From NCBI RefSeq assembly GCF_003286085.1, contig NW_020825321.1, positions 1,116,001 to 1,180,000 on the forward strand: a DNA stretch of 64,000 bases, written 5' to 3'. Below, piece by piece: positions 1-11,414 of the stretch. A program made the position numbers and the translations under genes. The DNA is from Drosophila persimilis (lineage: Eukaryota; Arthropoda; Insecta; Diptera; Drosophilidae). The stretch's first letter is position 1. Each line of letters starts with the position of its first letter. The notes beneath the pieces were generated by a model. The model was not told the DNA's origin, searched no databases, and saw only the letters and a list, made by a program, of their open reading frames with translations.

Positions 1-1012
1 GATTTGCCAAAAAGCGAATTTTAAGTCGACGCTGGAGATATATATCGTCTGATCGAGAAGCGACAAAATCCCCTCGATGCTAGGAAATGGGTAAGCGTCC
101 TTGATGGTTACTTTGTTGAGCTTTCGGGCATCGAGACAGAAACGATTTTTGCCCGGCCTTCGCACCACGGTGGTACGGTTGCTCCACGGACTATCACTGT
201 ACTCGATGACTCCCAAAGCCAACATTTTGTCCACATCCCCACACACCACTTCCTGCATCGCTGGCGACAGCGGGTAATGTCGATCCTTCACAGGCTCGGC
301 CTTCTCCACCAACTGAATTTTGTGAGTCTCTCTCGACGTCCTCCCCAGGCCTACGGCTTCGAAAGTCAGAAACTCTGCCATCACCTGATCCAAGGCTGCC
401 TTTTGCTCTTCTGACAACTCCCATTCTTCCTGCACTATCTCCTTCTCCGGGCCTTCCACATAGTGAGCGACTTGATCAGCCAGCACTTCTTTCACTAATC
501 TGTGAGATGGCCCTACTGGACCTTCTCCCATCACCTCAGGAGCCAATGAGAATACCCGCCAAAAGTCTACCCCCAAGTAAATTTCCTGTTCCAAGAAAGG
601 GCATACGAAAAACGGTAATTCTACTCGGCCAACGATTGCGCGATTTTCCCCATTCGCTACCTTCACTATAGAAGAATATCGAGCCTCCACGCCCAGCTTC
701 TCCAGGAATTCCTGACCATTACACCCTAGCATGCTGTGTGTAGCGCCTGAATCCAACAGGCCTCGCACGGACTCGCCCATTTTAGAGATTTCTGCGAAAA
801 CTCTCGGGTCTTTCTTGCAACAACGCTTTACTGAAGCAATCACCTGCCTCCTCATAGCTCGCCTTTGCTTAAACCGGAATCTCGCCTTTCTCACCCGCAC
901 CGATAGTGCTCGCATACCATCCACTCGTAGTTCAGAAAATATTTTATTTCGGGTTTCTAAATAATTTCTTAAGCGCTCTTCATATGATAAGTTCCTTAAC
1001 CTAGCATGCAAA
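1..1012 (-). CDS. pol of copy A: protease and start of reverse transcriptase (partial, open to the edge)
   Basis: Translation on the minus strand from about 1012 is open to base 1. The aspartic protease active site LLDSGATHS lies at about 735-761. The reverse transcriptase begins with conserved DARKLNKVT and FAFWQIE motifs close to the left edge. The frame has no convincing ATG at its start and lies just after gag, as expected for a product made by frameshifting. Copy B lacks 26 bases here (A around 863-905, B around 8175-8190), which breaks the frame in B, so A is the better template for this part. Integrase would lie beyond the window. Confidence 0.75.
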
Positions 1013-1043
1013 TTACGTCTATCTAATTAATTTTTATTCTCTT

Positions 1044-2568
1044 CTACTTTCTCTCCGCAGGCCCCTTCTGTGAGCGTGATTCGCCTGCTTGGATCGCACT
1101 CCTCTTCACGTTTCCCGCGCAATTCGGACAGGTCGGACAATATGCATCGGGCTTTCCACACCGGTAGCAGAAAATTCGCCTCTCCGATGCCATACAGTCC
1201 CTAAAGCCATGATCGGTCTGCCCGCATTTCCAGCAAATCGACTTCTGTGGAACACGCTGTTTCACTTGGGCTTCCTCAATGACTTCTGCCTCTTCATCGC
1301 TAATCGACCGATCCTGCGCGACCTCGCTGACGTTCGCATTCGCCCCGCGGCCATAGTTTGTGGCTTTGGGTGCTCCTCGCCACGAAGATCGAGCCTTCCT
1401 CTTCAGATGTGCCTCTATTTCCACGCACTCATCCCGCAGTTGGTCTAAGGAATAAACCCGTAAGCCGTAGACGAAACTCGCTATCTAATCTGTGAGTGCC
1501 TTGTTGACGATTTTTACCATCTTCTTTTCAGGTGGTGGCATCTCCAAGCTCGAAGCGATCTTTCTCATGACATGGAAGAATTCTTCCCCACTCTCGTTTG
1601 ACCGCTGCATTCTCTCTCGCAGTTCTCTCTTCGCCCCTTAGTTCCTGCCAAACACCACCGCTCTGGTCACGGATGTACCGCCAGTACCATTCCCGCGTGT
1701 TTCCTGTAACCAGGTGATGAAACCCCTTAAGAACTTCATCCCACGGACAGCGGCGTTGGGCTTGTAGGAATTCAATTCGGAACACAAAATCCTCGACCGT
1801 CATTTTGTTGCTGTCTCCGTCGAACGTCACGTCCCATTTTTCGACTCGGCCCCACCGTGGCCAAGGTCTATAACCCGGGGGATTTGGATGCGGATCTTCT
1901 CGATGAATCCCACCAGCTCTCCTACTCTCGCCACGACCCTGACCCGAGTGTCTGAGTGCTATCGGGTTTCGCCAATTTCGCGCTTGATGCCCACCCCGTT
2001 GATGCTGCTCACTGGATGCGGTCGGTCCTACTCCTGAAGACGGTTCCGGACCAATACCACCTCGCCCCGAGCGAGCCAAAAGTGGTTTTGGTGGCGGAAT
2101 CGGCGCATCAGTCGTGCTAGACGGCTTCCTTTTCGGGATTGCTCCTCGATACTCCTGCTCGCGGTGAACCTCCTCCCGCTGCGGTTCATTCTGCTGCTGC
2201 AGCTGTCTAACCGGCTGGAGTACCTCGTTGAGTTGGTGCATCATCTCGATAAACCTCTTTCGCAACTCCTCCTGCAACACCCGACTAATCGAGTCAGTGT
2301 TCGCTGCCCTGTGTGTCGCATGAGCCTGAGCCAACGATACGTTGACTGCTGATGCCAGTTCGGAAGCAAGCGTGGGTGTAGGATCGGACATTGGCCATTC
2401 TTCTGACCTGGCCTGGACCGGTGTTCTCGACAACCCACCCACAGCTCCAAGTTCCTCCCGATCTTGATCAAACATCGCCCCTGACACTTCTCCTATCTGG
2501 TCCACTGTTTTCTTTACGCGTGATCGCGTATGATACTGTCGACTACCCCCTTCTTGTGGCATCTGCAC
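1044..2568 (-). pseudogene. gag of copy A (capsid and nucleocapsid), broken
   Basis: Starts MQMPQEGGSRQYHTRSRV at 2568. The N-terminal half is Gln/Arg/Pro-rich and is followed by a capsid-like segment (WDVTFDGDSNKMTVEDF, then REWYWRYIRDQ). At the C-terminus, about 1140-1250, there are two zinc knuckles: CWKCGQTDHGFRDC (C-X2-C-X4-H-X4-C) and a degenerate CYRCGKPDAYCPTC. Compared with copy B a 34-base deletion near 1634 shifts the frame, and a T-to-A change near 1486 makes a stop in the stretch before the knuckles. Gag therefore reads as two pieces (2568-1528 and 1424-1044). Role in the family: virion-like particle protein that packages element RNA. Confidence 0.8.
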
Positions 2569-3736
2569 CGAGCAACACCAATCCTACAAAAAAAGCAAAC
2601 TCCTAAACTAAGATAATATATATAAATAAACAAATAAATACCCAAAGAAATAACTAGCAAAAATAAATAACACCACGCTTCGGACCAATAAATACTCCGA
2701 TAAATAAATAAATAAATACCGATATAAATATTGCGCCAACTAGCGCCGTTAACGAGATGTATGCAATTAAATATTTGAATAAATAAATAATAACATACGA
2801 CACTCAAACTTCAAGCACATTCAACACAACACAAAACCTAACAACAAAAATTCCTAACAGTTCTTCTTCTTCTTACAAGACTCATTAGAGGGGGACAAGT
2901 GACTAGCCGGGACCAGTAACTGCTCCAGTTTCTGCGCTCCTCTTGACAATCGCCCTACGGATATCCTACAATTACGAACACCACCTTTGTGTGGCCTGTC
3001 ATCTACTATAGTCATCGCTCTAAGCGATGGCCGATAAACGAGAAGCCTCACGGTGCATGAGCTCACTTTGCTTGTGATTTGTTCCTGTCATCCATCATAC
3101 CGATCTGCCATGACAACAGATGCATCGCGGGTTGTCTTTACGACTCCCGGGCCACCTACTCCTCACCACATCTCGGCAGACAGACAACAGGTTCAAAACA
3201 CGAAAGCGGCTTTGTTTTAAACAAACAGGTGCGAAACTAAAATGAACATTTACCTACATGACTTACTCTAACTTATTCCAATATCACATTCCACCACACC
3301 ACATTCACAGATTTATTCGATATCACAGTCCACCAGGCAATGTGTCCGTCGCAAACTCCCTGTCTATTTTTTTGTTGAACGGCAGTGACTTACGTTCACT
3401 TGCGACATCGAATAGCGACAAAATGTTCAACTGTAATTCGTAAGTCCCTATCACATATTTTATATTTCCGTTAACTGCCTCCGTCTATCCATCCCTAGCA
3501 TCAATCACCCCGCGCCATTAAGGACCAGCTTTACGCTCACCTTAAGCCTGCAGCAGCGACTTCTGCCGGGACAGCTAAGCTGCACTTCGCAAGCTGTCGT
3601 CTTCTCCACAAAATTTATTTATTTTTTTTCATTCCCCGCATCTGCCTTTACCAGCCCGAGTGACTTTTGTTGTAATACCACCCGAACCTGCGTCAGTCCA
3701 GATGCATGCGGATTCGAAAATAAATTGGGCGCCATT
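2569..3736 (-). other. untranslated leader of copy A with primer-binding site
   Basis: Non-coding 1.2 kb between LTR and gag. The primer-binding site is TGGCGCCCAA on the minus strand (plus 3725-3734), two bases from the LTR end. It matches only the first ten bases of the tRNA-Lys primer site seen in full at 33564 and then diverges into AT-rich sequence. The leader also holds TAAA-type simple repeats at 2610-2720. No other gene is visible. The same leader in copy B is split by BEL-1. Confidence 0.7.
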
Positions 3737-4796
3737 TGTTACACTTGGCTTGTTTCCCAGAGGGCAACGCCGGCTAGCTGTCGACCCCAGAGCTGGGTAG
3801 TTCCCCTCGCCCGCCAAATGTAGACAAATATGGAGACATACTACTTCTCGGGACATCAAAACTAACAACAACCTAAAGACAAAGAAAATCATAAACATAC
3901 GGTTATCAAGTGGGTGAAGCTTGGGTGTTATCGCTTCGCGCGCCCGTCCTACCTGTGACCAAACACAACGTTCATTTTGGCCACCCCCTACTGGAACGGC
4001 TGCGGCTGGCCTAATCCATGGCTTACGCCACGCGTCCTCCCTCTATTTTAATTTACTGCATCATGATTCAATATATATCCAAGCTTTAATAATTATAAAT
4101 TGACAATTTCATCTTTCTCATAAATAAATAGATATACGCAAAATTATCACTAACCAAAAAGAAACACCAAAACGTTCGACACAAAGGCAAACAAGGAAAT
4201 AACTGCTGAAATTTCGTTCAACCAACAGGGATACCCTCACCCATACGTAATGGAACATGTGTAGACGAGTGGATCCAGTTTTACGTGAGTTAATTTAACT
4301 AGGGCCTTTACGGAGACTTAACCTACCAAGAGGTCTTGTTAAGGGTCCCCGTGACATAAACAATAAGCAATAAGGAGATTTCCACAAATCGCTCGACCAA
4401 ATACGGTGGACTGTCGGGATCCCCGCGTCACCCACTAAGGGTTAATCTTCTGGAACTGAACAGCTGATTGCAGATTTCTGTTCGTGAACGGTGTTGGTGT
4501 TTTTACATATTTAGTTCAATGGCCAAGATGTTCCGTTAAACGGTTTAAGCTAATAATAAATACTAAATAATAAATATATAAAGGACAACACACGGAACAA
4601 AATAACATTTAATGTGGAACGGTGTTTGGAGTGTGGATTATGTTTTTTGTAAGTTCAAAAGACCGGCCGTGGCCGGTCAGCCCTAAATGTATATAGGCCC
4701 GTGTATACGTGTGCGCGTGCATGTGTGTAAATAGGGTTTCGGGGCTTCTACGTGGTGCATGAGACCAAACGTGTGGCACGCACACGCACGTGTGGC

Positions 4797-4834
<38 letters not shown>

Positions 4835-5092
4835 TTCACACGTCGCGCGCTTCTTGGCTCACACACGCGCAACTGGAGCGAACTCACTCAGGTTCACGTT
4901 GGACAGTCTTCTTCTCTGTCGTCGACTTTCTCGAACTCCAGTGTTTCTCTCCAGGAAACCTTCTGGCCCGGTTCTGGTGGCTGTATTCCTTGCCGGCTGT
5001 GAGTAAAACTTCCTGCATTACAACCTATTTGCACGACCGCCTTTTTCTGTATTCACTTCAAACTTTCTGTTTTAAGCACAAAATTTCAAACA
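3737..5092 (-). repeat. LTR shared by copies A (5') and B (3'), 1356 bp
   Basis: Minus-strand ends are TGTTTGAAA and GTGTAACA, giving the short inverted ends TGTT/AACA. It matches 19166-20545 almost throughout. It ends next to the primer site of copy A on the left and begins 57 bases after the pol stop of copy B on the right. About 80 bases present in the other LTR (around 20210-20290) are replaced here by a run of 37 C. Promoter and polyadenylation functions are expected of an LTR but I did not locate a TATA box with confidence. Confidence 0.8.
4798..4834. repeat. homopolymer run of 37 C
   Basis: Thirty-seven consecutive C, flanked by GTGTGGCA and TTCACACG. The sister LTR has ordinary mixed sequence at this point. 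Proline-rich frames across it are artefacts of the run. Confidence 0.95.
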
Positions 5093-5149
5093 CGCCGGCG
5101 TGCCCTGCATTCTTCTGCCACGCCCAACGTAGGCCACACCCACACCTAA

Positions 5150-8100
5150 CTACATTCTCAGGTCTTTGGCATGGTACACTCCTATGGGACGGCCGTTAAG
5201 GTCCTCCAGAGCATACGCGTTCTCTCCTACTGGCTTCACTACCCGGCATCGGATGAATTTGCGCGCGAACTTGGCATTAAAGCCTTTGCCGAAGTCACTA
5301 AGGACAAAATTTCGGCGGAATACCTCTTGTCCCGGCCTCGCGTAGAACACCCGAGCTCGCTGGTTATACCTTACCCTACTACGCTCGTATGCCTGATGTA
5401 AACTATCGCGAATCCTCTCTTGGATGAGTTGTCGCTTGTCCTGACCCTCCAGCAGCGATATGTCATGCTCGCCGATTGACCGCAGTCGCTTTGCCAGCTT
5501 GTAGCATGACCCATGCAAATACATTTGCTGTCCAAAGACTGCGAAGAATGGTGTTACGCCTGTCGCCTCGTGAACCGAGTTCCTAATAGCCAGTTCTATC
5601 TCCGGCAGATGCGCATCCCAATCCCGGTGATCGTCCTCCAGATACGCCCGAATCGTTACTCTGCGGAGAATACACTGGCGTCCTCATATGAGTGACTCCG
5701 AATGCATCGGTCATCTCCTTAAAAGTTTTTGAGACGAACTGAGCCCCATTGTCCGAGTGAATAAGCTCCGGCACTCCAAACTTGTAAAACACTTCGTGAA
5801 CGAGGAATCTTACAACTTTCTTTGCTGTGGCCTTGGTCATGGTCTTTAGGAATGTGAACTTAGAGAACTGGTCAACTACAATAAATATCCACGCCTGACC
5901 GTTCTTTGACCGCGGATATTTGCCCAAAAAATCCATATAAAGTTTTTGGAACGGGATCCCGGCCTGCATCCGATAATTCGACGCTTTTGACTCCTTGCAC
6001 ACGGTGCACCGTCGGATATAATCCCGCACCTCTATCGCCATGTTCGGCCAGTAAAACTGCCTACGCAATAAGTGCAAGGTTTTCGCGATTCCTCCGTGCG
6101 CTGTCTTCTCTTCCGAATGTGCTTTGTCTCTCAACGCGGCCGTCAACGAACTCGGAACCCACAATTTCCAGACGGAGCCCTCCAGTTGATCGTCAAATCG
6201 TTCACAGCGCATGCGCTTGAATATCATGCCATCAACAATCTGGAGATCAGGTAAGCGGTCTTGATTCTCTGTGATTTCCTTCCTTAACTCCTGATATTCC
6301 CCATATTCAAACTCCACCGTTTCAAAACCCAGGATATTACTCGGATCCACTTCAAGCTCTTCAATACTGCGCGACAATGTATCTGCCACTACATTGTCCG
6401 CTCCTTTCCGGTGTTCAATGCCGAAATCGAAGGCCTGCAGTTGAAGGGACCAACGAGCTAAGCGACCATCCAAGTTCTTCATGGTCATGAGCCATTTGAG
6501 ACTGGCGTGGTCAGTTATGACTGTAAACGGCATAAGCTCTACGTACGGACGGAACCTTAGGATCGCCATGAGGGCTGCCAGACACTCCTTCTCTGTCATC
6601 GAGTAGTTTTTTTGGTGGCAATTCAGTTTGGCAGAGAAAAACGCTATGGGCCTCTCGTTCTGCTCGTCATCCCGTTGGAAGAGTACGGCTCCTACCCCAT
6701 AATGTGAGGCGTCGCACTGTATGTAGAAGTGCCGCTAGAAATCCGCGTGTACCAGGACTGGTGCCGAGGTGAGTGCAGCTTTTAGCTCCCCCATGGCTCG
6801 TTTTGCCTCCTCCGTCAATTTAAACTTTCCATTTCCTGACTTTTTCCGGGCGTCTGTGAGCGGACCGGCCATCTCAGCATAGTTTTTCATAAAGCGCCGG
6901 TACCAGCCCGCAGTTCCCAGGAAACTACGCAATTCTCGTAAAGGCGTAAAATGGCCGACACACGATCCGGATCCATCTTCAGCGCTCCTCCTCCCACTAT
7001 AAATCCCAGGTATTTAATGTTTTTATAGCAAAAATGAGATTTGCTCAGCCCTATCGTTAAATTTGCTTCTCGTAGACGCTCGGCAACCTGTCGCAGAATC
7101 TTCACGTGCGTTTGGAAGTCCTCAGCTATCATCAGCAAGTCGTCGAGATACGCATAGACGTTTGAACGCATCTCAACCGGAATCACCTTATCGACCAGTC
7201 TACATAGGCGTTGTGCGGCGTTGCAGAGACCAAAGGGCATCATACGGAACTGGTACAGAGGCCGTCCCGGCACCGTGAACGCCGTATATGCTCGACTCTG
7301 CTAGTCCAGCTCGATTTGCCAAAAAGCGAATTTTAAGTCGACGCTGGAGATATATATCGTCTGATCGAGACGCGACAAAATCCCCTCGATGCTAGGAAAT
7401 GGGTAAGCGTCCTTGATGGTTACTTTGTTGAGCTTTCGGGCATCGAGACAGAAACGATTTTTGCCCGGCCTTCGCACCACGGTGGTACGGTTGCTCCACG
7501 GACTATCACTGTACTCGATGACTCCCAAAGCCAACATTTTGTCCACATCCCCACACACCACTTCCTGCATCGCTGGCGACAGCGGGTAATGTCGATCCTT
7601 CACAGGCTCGGCCTTCTCCACCAACTGAATTTTGTGAGTCTCTCTCGACGTCCTCCCCAGGCCTACGGCTTCGAAAGTCAGAAACTCTGCCTTCACCTGA
7701 TCCAAGGCTGCCTTTTGCTCTTCTGACAACTCCCATTCTTCCTGCACTATCTCCTTCTCCGGGCCTTCCACATAGTGAGCGACTTGATCAGCCAGCACTT
7801 CTTTCACTAATCTGTGAGATGGCCCTACTGGACCTTCTCCCATCACCTCAGGAGCCAATGAGAATACCCGCCAAAAGTCTACCCCCAAGTAAATTTCCTG
7901 TTCCAAGAAAGGGCATACGAAAAACGGTAATTCTACTCGGCCAACGATTGCGCGATCTTCCCCATTCGCTACCTTCACTATAGAAGAATATCGAGCCTCC
8001 ACGCCCAGCTTCTCCAGGAATTCCTGACCATTACACCCTAGCATGCTGTGTGTAGCGCCTGAATCCAACAGGCCTCGCACGGACTCGCCCATTTTAGAGA

Positions 8101-8297
8101 TTTCTGCGAAAACTCTCGGGTCTTTCTTGCAACAACGCTTTACTGAAGCAATCACCTGCCTCCTCATAGCTCGCCTTTGCTCGCACCGACAGTGCTCGCA
8201 TACCATCCACTCGTAGTTCAGAAAATATTCTATTTCGGGTTTCCAAATAATTTCTTAAGCGCTCTTCATATGATAAGTTCCTTAACCTAGCATGCAA
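5150..8297 (-). pseudogene. pol of copy B: protease, reverse transcriptase, RNase H, integrase
   Basis: Domains in order on the minus strand are: protease LLDSGATHS (8073-8047), reverse transcriptase with catalytic YLDD at 7139-7150, RNase H-like segment (TDHASLKWLM, then DNVVADTLSRS, 6520-6370), integrase zinc finger ending CTVCKESK (about 6000), integrase catalytic stretch with DFLG and SDNGAQF (5940-5735), and a C-terminal tail to the stop at 5150. Breaks: a 26-base deletion near 8180, an in-frame TAG at 7301-7303, a frameshift near 6930, a stop at 6735, and a frameshift near 5600 that removes the catalytic Glu region. The family copies RNA to DNA and inserts it; this copy cannot. Confidence 0.85.
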
Positions 8298-8329
8298 ATT
8301 ACGTCTATCTAATTAATTTTTATTCTCTT

Positions 8330-9887
8330 CTACTTTCTCTCCGCAGGCCCCTTCTGTGAACGTGATTCGCCTGCTTGGATCGCACTCCTCTTCACGTTTC
8401 CCGCGCAATTCGGACAGGTCGGACAATATGCATCGGGCTTTCCACACCGGTAGCAGAAAATTCGCCTCTCCGATGCCATACAGTCCCTAAAGCCATGATC
8501 GGTCTGCCCGCATTTCCAGCAAATCGACTTCTGTGGAACACGCTCTTTCACTTGGGCTTCCTCAATGACTTCTGCCTCTTCATCGCTAATCGACCGATCC
8601 TGCGCGACCTCGCTGACGTTCGCATTCGCCCCGCGGCCATAGTTTGTGGCTTTGGGTGCTCCTCGCCACGAAGATCGAGCCTCCTCTTCAGATGTGCCTC
8701 TATTTCCACGCACTCATCCCGCAGTTGGTCTAAGGAATAAACCCGTAAGCCGTAGACGAAACTCGCTATCTTATCTGTGAGTGCCTTTTTGACGATTTTT
8801 ACCATCTTCTTTTCAGGTGGTGGCATCTCCAAGCTCGAAGCGAGCTTTCTCATGACATGGAAGAAGTCTTCCCCACTCTCGTTTGACCGCTGCATTCTCT
8901 CTCGCAGTTCTCTCATGCGGTCGAACTCGGACGCCGTGCCTCGGAAACTTCGCCCCTTAGTTCCTGCCAAACACCACCGCTCTGGTCACGGATGTACCGC
9001 CAGTACCATTCCCGCGTGTTTCCTGTAACCAGGTGATGAAACCCCTTAAGAACTTCATTCCACGGACAGCGGCATTGGGCTTGTAGGAATTCAATTCGGA
9101 ACGCAAAATCCTCGACCGTCATTTTGTTGCTGTCTCCGTCGAACGTCACGTCCCATTTTTCAACTCGGCCCCACCGTGGCCAAGGTCTATAACCCGGGGG
9201 ATTTGGATGCGGATCTTCTCGAGGAATCCCACCAGCTCTCCTACTCTCGCCACGACCCTGACCCGAGTGTCTGAGTGCTATCGGGTTTCGCCAATTTCGC
9301 GCTTGATGCCCACCCCGTTGATGCTGCTCACTGGATGCGGTCGGTCCTACTCCTGAAGACGGTTCCGGACCAATACCACCTCGCCCCGAGCGAGCCAAAA
9401 GTGGTTTTGGTGGCGGAATCGGCGCATCAGTCGTGCTAGACGGCTTCCTTTTCGGGATTGCTCCTCGATACTCCTGCTCGCGGTGAACCTCCTCCCGCTG
9501 CGGTTCATTCTGCTGCTGCAGCTGTCTAACCGGCTGGAGTACCTCGTTGAGTTGGTGCATCATCTCGATAAACCCCTTACGCAACTCTTCCTGCAACACC
9601 CGACTAATCGAGTCAGTGTTCGCTGCCCTGTGTGTCGCATGAGCCTGAGCCAACAATACGTTGACTGCTGATGCCAGTTCGGAAGCAAGCGTGGGTGTAG
9701 GATCGGACATTGGCCATTCTTCTGACCTGGCCTGGACCGGTGTTCTCGGCAACCCACCCACAGCTCCAAGTTCCTCCCGATCTTGATCAAACATCGCCCC
9801 TGACACTTCTCCTATCTGGTCCACTGTTTTGTTTACGCGTGATCGCGTATGATACTGTCGACTACCCCCTTCTTGTGGCATCTGCAC
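8330..9887 (-). pseudogene. gag of copy B, broken
   Basis: Same protein as copy A gag. The first 324 residues are open (9887-8913), with the capsid motif WDVTFDGDSNKMTVEDF. The frame then shifts; the next part (8970-8548) has RMRELRERMQRSNESGEDFF. A one-base deletion near 8681 shifts it again before the zinc knuckles (8540-8440, CWKCGQTDHGFRDC and a second C-X2-C). The disabling changes differ from those of copy A, so the copies decayed independently after duplication or came from different sources. Confidence 0.8.
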
Positions 9888-9980
9888 CGAGCAACACCAA
9901 TACTACAAAAAAAAAGGGAATACCCAAAGAAATAACTAGCAAGAATAAATAACACCACGCTTCGGACCAATAAATACTCC
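9888..9980 (-). other. copy B leader, gag-proximal piece
   Basis: Continues copy A leader sequence (compare 2570-2695). It ends in ACTCC (9976-9980), the 5-bp target site of BEL-1, repeated at 18152-18156. It also lacks the TAAA-rich repeats that copy A has at 2610-2650. Confidence 0.8.
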
Positions 9981-10243
9981 TGTTCAGGCCAGCAGTATAC
10001 AGTTTCCGCGCACTGTGCCGGCTCCGCGCGCCTCGGGCCCGGCTCGCTCTCGCGCGCTCGGAGGGGCGCTCGGATCCACAATCCACGATCCACACGGCAC
10101 TCACGGCAGAAAAAGCACCATAAGTAGTAGTTACGTTTTCACCCCCGCTGCAACCGGTACATACCGCGCGAATACCCAGAGAATAAACTGGAACCTACAC
10201 CTCGCCGTTGGAAATTGAACCTCGATCCACCCCCCTCCAAACA
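9981..10243 (+). repeat. 5' LTR of BEL-1
   Basis: Begins TGTTCAGGCC and ends CCAAACA; GC-rich in the first third. Matches 17889-18151 with about six substitutions. Preceded by target copy ACTCC (9976-9980). Confidence 0.92.
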
Positions 10244-11414
10244 TTGGTCCTTCGCGCCGGATCTTCGCCTTCCCCATAAGGAGAAGCCTACCCCAGCCAG
10301 CATCGGCGGATCGCTCCAAATTCAAGATAAGTAAGCCCAACACCAGTGAAGTGATTTTGTGCGAGTTTTCCATCTCGGTCCGAGTTCCCGTGGCATATGT
10401 ACATACATATGTATTCATTTCTCGCTCTAGTTCCAAACTAAACCATACTTCGTTCTGCCAACGGTTGTGGCCACCTACTTCTCCAAAGGTTTAATTTGAT
10501 CCGAGCAAGCTCCTGCGGTCAACCTCCGATCCAGTATATATATTCCTACCTCTCCCAGCTACCCGCTGAGCTTTGGTTGCTGACATATGCACATGCATAC
10601 AAGCACATGTACACATCGCAACGCAATCCAAGCGGCTGACAACAATCATAAATTCATATTCTTGCAATTACTTTGTTGTTTTTCTTTCCATGCACAACGT
10701 TCCATAGTTTTTCGGTTTTATGAATAAATAAAATAAATCACTGCGTCTCCGTATTTAACTAATTATATTGCCAACAAAAATAAGACACGATCCATACATA
10801 CGGCACAACATATGTATTTATCTCACATACACATACATACGTACGCATTTTAAATTATACATATTGTATATAAAACGGTTATCCACCGTTTTAACCGTTG
10901 TTTTACATCTCGTCAAAAGGTTGGTTCGTCAACCCAAGCCACGGTACATAGCACTTACATCCATACGCACACACATACAAGCAGCAGCAGCGGTGCATTC
11001 GTTTTGTTTTCCATTTCGCTTTCGCTTTCACCGTTTGCTTGCGTTGTTGTTGGTGGGAGAATATTTTTCGGTACTGCGCTTGACCGTAACGGAACGCCAA
11101 GTGACGCGCTACCCTGCACTTCGAGGGTATATTGTCTTCAACATTCGTTTTGCAACCGACTCTATATAGGGGTACCTTGTCCATCAATATAAGTGCTCAT
11201 TAGTCGCTCTTGGTTGGACATTTTTTTATTTGATCGTAGTATTTTATACTTATATATTCCGGCAACGGTGCCCGACTTCTACTATATAAATACTCGCGAT
11301 AAATTCCGCCAAGACCACATATCCACGGTTCGTCGTTCAAAACTTCCACTTCTCCATTTCCGCTCACCTGCTTTGCGACTCTGATACGCGTTATCGCAAA
11401 TCCATCAGCCAACC
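10244..11414 (+). other. BEL-1 leader with putative primer-binding site
   Basis: The LTR is followed at once by TTGGTCCTTCGCGCCGG (10244-10260), the place of the tRNA primer site; I do not assign the tRNA. The remaining 1.1 kb is AT-rich with short ACATA/TATGTA repeats and no convincing gene. Confidence 0.6.

Larger units (their letters stand above)
1..5092 (-). mobile_element. Ty3/Gypsy-type LTR retrotransposon, copy A (3' part off window)
   Basis: Read on the minus strand this copy runs 5' LTR (3737-5092), primer site, about 1.2 kb leader, gag (2568-1044), then pol (1012-1) leaving the left edge. It is nearly base-for-base the same as copy B: position 194 here equals 7506 there. Gag and pol layout (capsid, two zinc knuckles, DSG protease, reverse transcriptase) are Ty3/Gypsy type. 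The long LTR and Lys-like primer site recall the Osvaldo/Ulysses group, but I cannot confirm the family. Its 5' LTR is also the 3' LTR of copy B, so the two form a tandem. Confidence 0.85.

Noticed and set aside
1089..1448. 119-codon plus-strand frame duplicated at 8375-8740
   Set aside because: Antisense of the gag nucleocapsid region; duplicated only because the element is.
4752..5199. Three plus-strand proline-rich frames
   Set aside because: They are translations of the 37-C run inside an LTR.
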